This document shows, piece after piece, positions 1-5,365 of a stretch of 5,387 nt of DNA. Within the stretch, counting starts at the first letter, position 1. Every line of letters starts with the position of its first letter. The translations under genes were made by a program, and so were the position numbers. Source of the stretch: CAZFCK01 sp964517355. Lineage in GTDB: Bacteria > Desulfobacterota > Desulfovibrionia > Desulfovibrionales > Desulfovibrionaceae. The DNA lies in assembly GCA_964517355.1 (NCBI GenBank), contig CAZFCK010000282.1, forward strand, positions 1 through 5,387. The letters are read 5' to 3'. A model generated the notes under the pieces. The model made no database searches. It had not been told where the DNA came from and worked only from the letters and a program-made list of their open reading frames with translations.

Positions 1-23
1 ATTGGAAATTGTTTCAGGGGAGA

Positions 24-38
24 GCCTTGTTTCAAGGC
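24..38. repeat. Short perfect hairpin GCCTTG-TTT-CAAGGC
   Basis: A perfect 6-bp inverted repeat with a 3-base loop lies just left of the long palindrome, preceded by AGGGGAGA. No T-run follows it on either strand, so it is not a classical intrinsic terminator. It resembles in outline the G-run plus hairpin at the right end of the window (5366-5387), so both could belong to one diverged repeat family. Confidence 0.35.
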
Positions 39-50
39 GAAAATGCGCTA

Positions 51-179
51 GGGAAGCACTGCATAATTGCCCGCTGGCTTTGTTGCTGCGGAAAAGGCAA
101 ATCCTCGTGTATGTCTAACTACACGACGGCATTGGCTTTTCCTTGCGCCTCGCCAGCGAACAATTCTACAGCACTTCCA
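51..179. repeat. Long imperfect palindrome, MITE-like interspersed repeat
   Basis: The two halves pair around a centre near 115. GGAAG (52-56) pairs with CTTCC (174-178), CTG (59-61) with CAG (169-171), AATTG (65-69) with CAATT (161-165) and GCTGGC (73-78) with GCCAGC (152-157). Further in, GGAAAAG (90-96) pairs with CTTTTCC (136-142) and CGTGTA (106-111) with TACACG (120-125), leaving an 8-base loop. The outer pairs keep one constant register, so this is a single structure and not scattered chance matches. The outer ~18 bases of each side behave as terminal inverted repeats. No credible coding frame lies inside. The size, the terminal repeats and the lack of a transposase suggest a non-autonomous mobile element or an interspersed palindromic repeat. 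No clear target-site duplication is visible. It could instead act as a transcript-end or RNA-stability hairpin. Confidence 0.75.
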
Positions 180-186
180 GAAAATG

Positions 187-208
187 TAATTAATCAGCGT
201 TTCCCTAG
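187..208 (-). repeat. Repeat end, inverted copy of the 5331-5352 motif
   Basis: Read on the minus strand this is CTAGGGAAACGCTGATTAAT plus two bases. It matches 20 of 22 positions of the plus-strand sequence at 5331-5352, and more loosely (17 of 22) the left end of the palindrome at 48-69. It starts 26 bp outside the palindrome end at 178, so two related repeat ends lie in tandem on the minus strand. It looks like a terminal inverted repeat of an insertion-sequence or MITE family. The family cannot be named from the sequence alone. Confidence 0.7.
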
Positions 209-227
209 AACGGGTCCTCTTGCTCCT

Positions 228-252
228 GATAGGGTAGTGTATTATCGATAGG
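228..252 (+). promoter_or_regulatory. Weak promoter/operator candidate for the PNPOx-ferredoxin gene
   Basis: A TATTAT hexamer (240-245) could be a -10 box. It lies between two GATAGG direct repeats (228-233 and 247-252) whose starts are 19 bp apart, about two helical turns. No good -35 box sits at the usual distance: TTGCTC at 220-225 is only 14 bp away. The pairing of a possible -10 with flanking repeats is compatible with an operator, but this is weak evidence. Confidence 0.25.
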
Positions 253-285
253 TAATCATCAAAATGCGTTACATAGGGGGCATAA

Positions 286-966
286 ATGGATCTGGAAAAA
301 GTCCATGAGGCGATCGCCAAAATCGGATGTCTTACCTTCACCACGCTTGATGGTTCCACGATGCACAGCAGGATCGTCAGCGTCTGCGGCGGCGATGATG
401 AAGGAATTTACTTTCTCACCATGAACGTGAAGCCTTTTTATCGTCAGCTCAAGGCCAATCCGAACGTGGCTGTGTGCGGGATATACCCCTCAGCGAGGAA
501 GGAAGGAAAAAATTCGGTCGGGCAACCCTACTGGAGACCGGGATTTTTTCTCCGCATCACGGGTGAGGCAAGGGAAATCCCGGAAGACGAGGTGCGAGAG
601 AAGGCTGCAAAAGGCAGCGAACCACACAAATACGCCCTGGAGGACGCCGCACGCTATCCCGCCATAAGGCTTTTCTGTCTTTTTAAAGGCAAGGGCGAAT
701 TATACGATTACGATTATGAGATGGAGAATCGCGATCATAAGCTTGAACGTGTGCGGTTCGCATTTGGCGGGGAGACGTTCAACGACTCCGGCGCCCGTAT
801 TGATCCTGCGAAATGCATTGCCTGTGGAGAGTGTTTCGAGGTCTGCACGTTCAAGGCCATAGAGCCTGGAGATGTCTACCGGATTCGGAGCGAGCGGTGC
901 GACGAGTGCGGAAGTTGCATTTTGACATGCCCGCAAGACGCCATTGGTTTTCCGCTGCCGATGTAA
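286..966 (+). CDS. PNPOx-like flavin domain fused to 2x[4Fe-4S] ferredoxin
   Basis: This 226-residue protein has two parts. Residues ~1-140 resemble the pyridoxamine-5'-phosphate-oxidase-like split-barrel fold, seen in the early TFTTLDG stretch, a mid-domain FLTMNVKPFYRQLKANPN segment typical of the family, and a later FFLRITGEARE strand. Such domains usually bind FMN or F420. Residues ~170-217 form a bacterial ferredoxin module with two CxxCxxCxxxC motifs, C177/C180/C183/C187 and C205/C208/C211/C215, enough for two [4Fe-4S] clusters. The start is supported by AGGGGG at 275-280, five bases before the ATG. No signal peptide or membrane segment is visible, so it should be cytoplasmic. The likely role is a small electron-transfer flavo-iron-sulfur protein of anaerobic metabolism. 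Its substrate and partner are unknown, and true vitamin-B6 oxidase activity is unlikely for this fused type. It stands alone, convergent with the regulator gene downstream. Confidence 0.9.
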   Translation: MDLEKVHEAIAKIGCLTFTTLDGSTMHSRIVSVCGGDDEGIYFLTMNVKPFYRQLKANPNVAVCGIYPSARKEGKNSVGQPYWRPGFFLRITGEAREIPEDEVREKAAKGSEPHKYALEDAARYPAIRLFCLFKGKGELYDYDYEMENRDHKLERVRFAFGGETFNDSGARIDPAKCIACGECFEVCTFKAIEPGDVYRIRSERCDECGSCILTCPQDAIGFPLPM

Positions 967-1060
967 AAAGCGGCGCCGAAGCGGGTTGGGATCTCTTGTT
1001 TGTTCTTTGCCGTAAATATCGGCAGATCATTTTTGCTTTAAGATACGACTTTCGGACGTA

Positions 1061-1102
1061 AGGAAAAAAGAATAAAGTCGCGGGCTTTCGCGCCCGCACG
1101 AC
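1061..1102 (-). terminator. Intrinsic terminator for the AraC-family gene
   Basis: GCGGGC (1080-1085) pairs with GCCCGC (1092-1097) around a 6-base loop. An outer GTC/GAC pairing (1077-1079 with 1100-1102) sits across a 2-base bulge. On the minus strand the hairpin is followed by TTTATTCTTTTTT (complement of the A-rich 1064-1076). This is the layout of a Rho-independent terminator, about 125 bp past the regulator's stop codon. Confidence 0.7.
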
Positions 1103-1104
1103 GA

Positions 1105-1155
1105 CCGGGGGAGGCCCCTGGACGCCTGAAAAAAGACTTTTTCATAATTTTTTTT
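1105..1155 (+). terminator. Possible terminator for the PNPOx-ferredoxin gene
   Basis: CCGGGGG (1105-1111) pairs with CCCCTGG (1115-1121), with one G-T pair and a 3-base loop. It is followed at a distance by an A/T-only stem, TGAAAAA (1127-1133) with TTTTTCA (1138-1144), and then a run of eight T (1148-1155). The GC stem is too far from the T-run for a textbook terminator and the A/T stem is weak. In a convergent gap this is still the best candidate for ending rightward transcription. Confidence 0.45.
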
Positions 1156-1226
1156 CTACAAATACAGACTGTTATGGCACACGCTCAACTCGGAAAGTAG
1201 AGTAAATGCCAGAAAAGCACCCCCAC

Positions 1227-2111
1227 CTACACTGAGCGCATCTCCCGCATGACCTCCGCCGGACTCTGCCCGAAATGGCGTTTGAATTCCCGGCTGAACT
1301 GGGACGGACTTTCATACCCCACGGCGTCGGCGGCAAGGTAGGCCTTCATGTTGTGCCGCACGATGAGGTCCTTGGCCCGCGCGAGGCGGATCTTCTTAAG
1401 GTACTGCAGTGGGGAATCGGCAGTGACCTCCTTGAAGGCCTTGTGAAACGCCGAGACACTCATGTTGGCCGAGTTCGCCAACTGTTGCACGTCAAACTTC
1501 TCGGCGTATTTTCCCTCCAGGACGTTGATGACGCGCGCCACCTGGGAAAAGGCGCTACTCCCCTTGGCAAGGGAGTAGAGCACCGGCGCCTGGCTGCCGC
1601 ACAAGGCCCGGTAGTAGATTTCCCGGACCAGCCCGGGCGCTAAAATCCTTGCCTCTCTTTCCGTTCTGAGCGCCTTGAGCAGCTTGATGGCCGCGTCTTT
1701 CATGTCTGCATCCATGGCGGACGGCCCGATGCCGAGCGGGAAATCGTTTTCATCCAGGCTTGCCGCGTCTGTTTGAAGGTCCATCTGGCTGATCAGGCCG
1801 TTCAATTGTCCCATGTCGATGTCGATGAACACTCCGAGCAAGGGGACCTCCGGACTGGGAAACGATTCGCACTCGAACGGCATGGCGACCGAAGTGACCA
1901 GATAATTGTCGGGATCGTATCTGAATTCCCGTTCTCCCAGGTAGGCGACCTTGTGCCCTGAAGCGACGATGCAGATTCCGGGATTGTACAGCATCGGCCT
2001 GCGGCGGACATGCCTGGTGTCCATGAAAAAACGCACGCCCTGGAGCCTCGATTCGACGGCGCCGCCGTCTGCCGTTGCAAGTTCCTTCAGCAAATCAATC
2101 AGGTTGGACAT
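1227..2111 (-). CDS. yqhC: AraC-family transcriptional regulator, YqhC-like
   Basis: This 294-residue regulator closely follows E. coli YqhC as I recall it. The N-terminal effector domain (about 20-165) shares the PGIxIxxSGHK stretch (45-54), the ERxFRYD stretch and the PFECE...SPEVPL stretch (79-91), characteristic of the AraC-type N-terminal domain family. Two C-terminal helix-turn-helix units follow: one about 206-227 (LANSANMSVSAFHKAFK) and one about 257-280 (AVGYESPSQFSREFKRHFG), the AraC signature. The frame is open to 2258, but the ATG at 2111 is preferred. It has AAGGGAG just upstream, and the extra 49 residues would cross the shared control region and match nothing. In E. coli, YqhC is activated by aldehydes and switches on yqhD, which is also divergent there. 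Here it very likely controls the 2287 gene and perhaps itself. The name rests on homology, not proven function. Confidence 0.92.
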   Translation of the reverse strand: MSNLIDLLKELATADGGAVESRLQGVRFFMDTRHVRRRPMLYNPGICIVASGHKVAYLGEREFRYDPDNYLVTSVAMPFECESFPSPEVPLLGVFIDIDMGQLNGLISQMDLQTDAASLDENDFPLGIGPSAMDADMKDAAIKLLKALRTEREARILAPGLVREIYYRALCGSQAPVLYSLAKGSSAFSQVARVINVLEGKYAEKFDVQQLANSANMSVSAFHKAFKEVTADSPLQYLKKIRLARAKDLIVRHNMKAYLAADAVGYESPSQFSREFKRHFGQSPAEVMREMRSV

Positions 2112-2286
2112 GGTCACTCCCTTCGGTTCGTTCAATTCCATTATGAACACCATTCTGTATTTTAGTTCAATGCAAATATGCTCTGTGTGGAGGAATGGGC
2201 AAGGTTTAGAGAGGAATGTGTGTTCAAGCCAGGCCGGGAACCTCTTACATAGGGGCAATAGCGAACCGAACCAAAAGGAGTGTATA
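2112..2286. promoter_or_regulatory. Divergent control region with mirrored motifs
   Basis: This is 175 bp between the start codons of the regulator and the dehydrogenase. A perfect 9-bp inverted pair, TTCGGTTCG (2122-2130) and CGAACCGAA (2262-2270), places the same motif just ahead of each gene's ribosome-binding site. GTTCAAT occurs at 2130-2136 and 2165-2171 with starts 35 bp apart, GTTCAA again at 2222-2227, and TGAAC in reverse at 2144-2148, making GTTCA-N9-TGAAC. Candidate -10 boxes are TAAAAT on the minus strand (2159-2164) and TACATA on the plus strand (2246-2251). The latter has TTCAAG 17 bp upstream. Both promoters are poor matches to the sigma-70 consensus, as expected for activator-dependent promoters. 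Assigning these repeats to the AraC-type protein is inference. Confidence 0.5.
2275..2280 (+). promoter_or_regulatory. Ribosome binding site fixing the dehydrogenase start
   Basis: AAGGAG lies six bases before the ATG at 2287. The reading frame is open upstream to 1951, overlapping the regulator on the other strand. This site, together with the family's N-terminus (NPTRIIFGAG), decides for 2287. Confidence 0.85.
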
Positions 2287-3474
2287 ATGCATTTTGAATT
2301 TCAAAATCCGACCCGGATCATCTTCGGCGCAGGCAATCTGTCCCGTCTTGGCGAAGTCGCCAGCGAATACGGCAAGAAAGCCCTGCTCGTCACCGGAGGC
2401 GGCAGCGTCAAGCGCAGCGGCGTGTTCGACCGGGCGGTCGGGAGCCTGAAGGCGGCAGGAATCTCCATTGCCGAATGCTCCGGTGTCGAACCCAATCCGC
2501 GCATTTCCTCCGTCGTGAGCGGTGCGTCAATAGCCCGGAAGGAAGGATGCGACGTGATCATCGCCCTGGGCGGCGGAAGTGTCATGGACGCTTCCAAAGT
2601 CATCGCCGCGGCCACTCGTTACGACGGTGATCCCTGGAACATGATCCACCACGGCCAGGAAGAAGTGTATGTCCCCGCCACAGCCCTGCCCGTGATCACT
2701 GTGCCCACATTGGCGGCCACAGGCTCCGAAGCCAACTGCGGCGCTGTCATCACCAACGAGGAAACCAGGATCAAGTCGTTCATCCAGAATCCGCTGCTCT
2801 ATCCCAAAGTCGCGGTCATGGACCCGGAACTGACCGTGAGCGTGCCTAAGGACCAGACCGCGTACGGCGTCTGCGATCTCATCACCCATGTCACCGAATC
2901 GTATTTCAACGGCATTGACAACACGCCCATGCAGGATCGCATCGCCGTGGGCGTCATCCTCACCGCCATGGAATGGGGGCCGAAGGCCATTGCCGACGGC
3001 GCCGATATCGTAGCGCGCGCCCAGGTGCAATGGGCCGCCTCTGTTGCCCTTCTCGGTTGGGCTCAGGTGGGCGCCAACGGCGCCTACCCCGTGCATATGA
3101 TGGAGCACACCATTTCCGCCCACCACGATATCACTCACGCGGCGGGTCTCTCCATCCTCAATCCGGCCTGGATGCGGTTCGCGGCCAAGGTCAACACCGC
3201 CAAATTCGTCCAATTCGCCGAGCGCGTTTTCGGTCTTAAGGCCATGTTTCCCGACGATATAGACTGCGCCCTGGAAGGCATCGCCCGTTTCGAGGCGTTC
3301 CTGCGCTCCATAGATTGTCCGACCCGGTTCTCCGAGCTGGGTCTCGGCGGCGAGCTGTTCGAGACGTACGCCAAAGACACCCTCAAAATCATCCACGACG
3401 AGAACGGCAAGCTGTTCGGCCGCCCCCCTATGAGCGCCGAGGACATGGTCGAGGTGTTCCGGTCCGCGCTGTAG
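2287..3474 (+). CDS. yqhD: Iron-type alcohol dehydrogenase / NADPH aldehyde reductase, YqhD-like
   Basis: This 395-residue group III (metal-dependent) alcohol dehydrogenase is near the 387 residues of E. coli YqhD, which it resembles along its whole length. The N-terminal nucleotide-binding domain begins NPTRIIFGAG and carries GGGSVK (37-42) and GGGSVMD (95-101). The first site lacks the Asp that favours NAD in FucO-type enzymes, which points to NADP(H). PTLAATGSEAN (140-150) is a family signature. The expected metal ligands are D197, H201, H270 and H284, with the conserved H274 between them, all intact. Known relatives reduce short-chain and peroxidation-derived aldehydes to alcohols in the cytoplasm. 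The metal may be Zn or Fe, and the exact substrate cannot be read from sequence. It is divergent from its probable activator and 45 bp ahead of the hydrolase gene with no terminator between, so co-transcription is likely. Confidence 0.93.
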   Translation: MHFEFQNPTRIIFGAGNLSRLGEVASEYGKKALLVTGGGSVKRSGVFDRAVGSLKAAGISIAECSGVEPNPRISSVVSGASIARKEGCDVIIALGGGSVMDASKVIAAATRYDGDPWNMIHHGQEEVYVPATALPVITVPTLAATGSEANCGAVITNEETRIKSFIQNPLLYPKVAVMDPELTVSVPKDQTAYGVCDLITHVTESYFNGIDNTPMQDRIAVGVILTAMEWGPKAIADGADIVARAQVQWAASVALLGWAQVGANGAYPVHMMEHTISAHHDITHAAGLSILNPAWMRFAAKVNTAKFVQFAERVFGLKAMFPDDIDCALEGIARFEAFLRSIDCPTRFSELGLGGELFETYAKDTLKIIHDENGKLFGRPPMSAEDMVEVFRSAL

Positions 3475-3504
3475 GCGCGATAAGCTGTATGAAAAACATT
3501 TATT

Positions 3505-3514
3505 AAGGAGGAGG
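3505..3514 (+). promoter_or_regulatory. Strong ribosome binding site of the hydrolase gene
   Basis: AAGGAGGAGG ends five bases before the ATG at 3520. It favours that start over the in-frame ATG at 3550, which would give a shorter signal peptide but has no comparable site upstream. Confidence 0.75.
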
Positions 3515-3519
3515 CCACA

Positions 3520-4572
3520 ATGAAAATCAACGCCTTTGTGACCAAAACGATGAAAACCGCGCTGTCGCTCCTGATGCTGGCGATGGCAGCCAACCCAGCC
3601 AATGCGGAGGACACCATGACCTGGGACAAGACATTCAAGTTGAGCGGCAAGGTGACTCACGAAAAAGTCTCTTATCCCAACCGATACGGCATCACGCTGT
3701 CCGCCGACATGTATATGCCGAAGGATATGGACACATCCAAAAAATATCCGGCCCTCGTCATCGGCACGCCTTACGGCGGCGTCAAAGAGCAGGGCGCGGG
3801 CATCTATGCGCAGACAATGGCGGAGCGCGGATTCGTGGCCATTGCCTTCGACGAGTCGTTCAACGGCGAAAGCGGCGGCGAGCCCCGTCATATCTCATCC
3901 CCCGAAATCTTCACCGAGGATTTCAGCGCGGGCGTTGATTTCCTTGGAACACGCCCCTTTGTGGACAGGAACAGGATCGGCGCCATCGGCATTTGCGGCA
4001 GCGGCGCGTTCGCCCTCAAGGCGGCGCAGGTCGATCACCGCATCAAGGCCATAGCCACCGCGAGCATGTACGACATGAGCCGCGTGATCCGCGACGGGTG
4101 GCAAGACGGCATGTCCGCCGGAGAGCGCGACAAGATGCTCGACGACCTTGGCGAGCAGCGCTGGAAGGACTTTGAGAGCGGCAGCCCCATGCTGCCCGAG
4201 GGATTCCCGAGCGAGCCGGCTGCGTCCGTTCCTGAGGGATTGGACCCCATCAGCAGTGAGTTCTGGGAATACTACGCCATGGAGCGCGGCCATCATCCCA
4301 GGTCCCACGGTCCGTTCACGGCGACAAGCAACATGGCTTTCATGAACTTCCCGCTGATGAACTACGTTGAAAATATCTCGCCCCGCCCGATCCTGTTCGT
4401 CATGGGCGAGAAGGCGCACTCCCGCTACTTCACCGAGGACGCCTTTAAGCTGGCCGCAGAGCCCAAGGAGCTCTACATCGTCCCCGGCGCGCGGCATATC
4501 GACCTCTACGACCGGATGGACATGATCCCCTTCGACAAGCTGGAGGACTTCTTCACCACGGCGCTACGGTAA
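3520..4572 (+). CDS. Exported alpha/beta hydrolase, dienelactone hydrolase/YcjY-like
   Basis: This 350-residue protein has a Sec signal peptide: Lys at 2, 9 and 12, a hydrophobic core about 13-24, and a likely signal peptidase I cut after ANA at 29. The mature part is an alpha/beta hydrolase: an ALVIGTPYGG strand with oxyanion-region glycines (78-87), a GFVAIAFDESFNGESGG segment (104-120), and the nucleophile elbow GICGSG (157-162). C159 is the probable nucleophile, with S161 as the alternative. GEKAHSRYF (296-304) offers E297 as a possible acid, and H326 in GARHIDLYD is the probable catalytic His. I recall the same GEKAHS and HxDLYD pattern in YcjY-type hydrolases. The substrate is unknown; an ester or lactone is the natural guess. 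It probably acts in the periplasm, unlike the reductase encoded just upstream in the same likely operon. Confidence 0.85.
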   Translation: MKINAFVTKTMKTALSLLMLAMAANPANAEDTMTWDKTFKLSGKVTHEKVSYPNRYGITLSADMYMPKDMDTSKKYPALVIGTPYGGVKEQGAGIYAQTMAERGFVAIAFDESFNGESGGEPRHISSPEIFTEDFSAGVDFLGTRPFVDRNRIGAIGICGSGAFALKAAQVDHRIKAIATASMYDMSRVIRDGWQDGMSAGERDKMLDDLGEQRWKDFESGSPMLPEGFPSEPAASVPEGLDPISSEFWEYYAMERGHHPRSHGPFTATSNMAFMNFPLMNYVENISPRPILFVMGEKAHSRYFTEDAFKLAAEPKELYIVPGARHIDLYDRMDMIPFDKLEDFFTTALR

Positions 4573-4843
4573 ACCGGCATGGACCAATGCTTACCGCCTC
4601 GGGAATCATCCCGGGGCGGCAAACATACTGCCTTACGCGGTGAATTTGCGGCGTTTCGAACACGATTGCCGCGGCGTCACGGATGGGAGCTGTTTCGACA
4701 TCCTCAAGGAAGGGGAGAGTTCCCCAGACGATGACGGCATGTCCACCATGGGGGCCCTGGACTGTCCTCCCTCCTTCTTGGAGGCCGTGGATGGCGGCAT
4801 ATTCGTCAGAATCGACTTGGAATAACTGCACGGAGCACAGACA
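4573..4843. other. 271-bp spacer without a recognised gene
   Basis: Beyond the hairpin at 4594-4619, no known gene is seen. A plus-strand frame is open from about 4574 to 4825 with a possible GTG at 4640 (61 residues ending in DGGIFVRIDLE), and its third positions are GC-rich like its neighbours. It has no ribosome binding site ahead of the GTG, and its sequence matches no family I know. Minus-strand frames here run into the cupin and look like shadows. It could be the remains of a lost gene, an undetected small gene, or a long leader for the cupin. Confidence 0.4.
4594..4619 (+). terminator. Strong hairpin after the hydrolase gene
   Basis: CCGCCTCGGGA (4594-4604) pairs with TCCCGGGGCGG (4609-4619): 11 bp with one G-T pair and a 4-base ATCA loop, 21 bp past the hydrolase stop. 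No T-run follows (the next bases are CAAACATA), so it is not a standard intrinsic terminator. It may act as a partial terminator, a 3'-end stabiliser or a processing site that lowers cupin expression relative to the genes before it. Confidence 0.55.
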
Positions 4844-5251
4844 ATGAGCACTACTTTCAACGGAGAGGGCATTTTTCCGAAAGGGGCCCTGAACGAAGCG
4901 TACGCGGCCTATTTCACGGGCGTCAGCTATCTCGAAATGCTTTCCACGGAAGGCGTTGTCATCGGCAATGTCACCTTCGAACCCGGGTGCCGCAATTTCT
5001 GGCACATTCATCACAAGGGCGGACAGATCCTCCTGGTGACGGGTGGACGCGGCTGGTACCAGGAGGCCGGAAAACCGGCCAGGGAACTGCGCCCCGGCGA
5101 CGTGGTCAACATCCCGCCCGAGACCAGGCACTGGCACGGCGCGGCCAAGGATTCCTGGTTCACGCACGTGGCCGTTGAGGTCCCGGCCGAGGGCAAGTCC
5201 AACGAATGGCTGGAGCCCGTATCCGACGAGGAATACGACGCGCTGGACTAG
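4844..5251 (+). CDS. Small metal-binding cupin, hydroxynitrile-lyase-like family
   Basis: This 135-residue single-domain cupin is the usual length for the family. Motif 1 runs from G48 through WHIHHKGGQ to G67, giving H54, H56 and Q61. Motif 2 runs from G85 to H98 (GDVVNIPPETRHWHG), giving H96. A His-His-Gln-His metal site, with Gln where many cupins have Glu, is known from bacterial cupin hydroxynitrile lyases such as GtHNL, where it holds Mn. The shared VTFEPG, GxGW, PGDVV and HWHGAA stretches and the C-terminal WLEPVSDEEY also fit that group. Between H56 and Q61 there is one residue more than in GtHNL. The natural reaction of most such cupins is unknown, so lyase activity is not claimed. 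No signal peptide is seen, so it should be cytoplasmic. GGAG at 4832-4835 supports the ATG. It probably belongs to the dehydrogenase-hydrolase unit, though the 271-bp gap leaves room for its own promoter. Confidence 0.88.
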   Translation: MSTTFNGEGIFPKGALNEAYAAYFTGVSYLEMLSTEGVVIGNVTFEPGCRNFWHIHHKGGQILLVTGGRGWYQEAGKPARELRPGDVVNIPPETRHWHGAAKDSWFTHVAVEVPAEGKSNEWLEPVSDEEYDALD

Positions 5252-5330
5252 CGTATATTGACGCGGAAAAAGGTATGCCTCCGGCGGAGTAAAAACCTAT
5301 CGGAAAAAGTTATTATACCATTTCCCATTT

Positions 5331-5352
5331 CTAAGGAAACGCTGATTAATTC
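5331..5352 (+). repeat. Repeat end, copy of the 187-208 motif
   Basis: This reads CTAAGGAAACGCTGATTAAT plus TC and matches 20 of 22 positions of the minus-strand reading of 187-208. The two copies point away from each other and bracket the five genes. It lies about 80 bp past the cupin stop and probably marks the edge of a repeat element that continues beyond the window. Confidence 0.65.
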
Positions 5353-5365
5353 ATTGGATATGCGA

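Noticed and set aside
51..179. CRISPR array or tRNA gene in the left repeat region
   Set aside because: The region is one palindrome with no regularly spaced identical repeats, and no cloverleaf or T-loop sequence was seen.
9..251. 80-residue open frame at the left end (and a minus-strand frame 48-359)
   Set aside because: Both run through the palindromic repeat, are rich in Cys, Arg and low-complexity residues, and lack ribosome sites.
2112..2258. 49-residue N-terminal extension of the regulator
   Set aside because: It covers the shared control region, matches no known N-terminus, and the ATG at 2111 has a good ribosome site.
1951..2286. N-terminal extension of the dehydrogenase frame
   Set aside because: It would overlap the regulator and the divergent control region. 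The ribosome site at 2275-2280 and the family N-terminus support 2287.
3489..3506. Five-codon ATG-to-stop frame before the hydrolase
   Set aside because: It is too short, with no ribosome site of its own. It ends inside the hydrolase ribosome site, so weak coupling is possible but unsupported.
2527..3891. 454-residue open frame on the minus strand across the dehydrogenase and hydrolase genes
   Set aside because: It is a shadow frame of GC-rich genes. It is rich in His, Gly and Arg, matches no family, and lies opposite two well-supported genes.
3895..4497. 200-residue minus-strand open frame
   Set aside because: It lies wholly opposite the hydrolase gene, has no recognisable domain, and has the composition of an antisense shadow.
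4553..5167. 204-residue minus-strand open frame over the spacer and cupin
   Set aside because: It overlaps most of the cupin, whose metal motifs are intact, and shows no known fold. Only the part in the spacer remains open to question.
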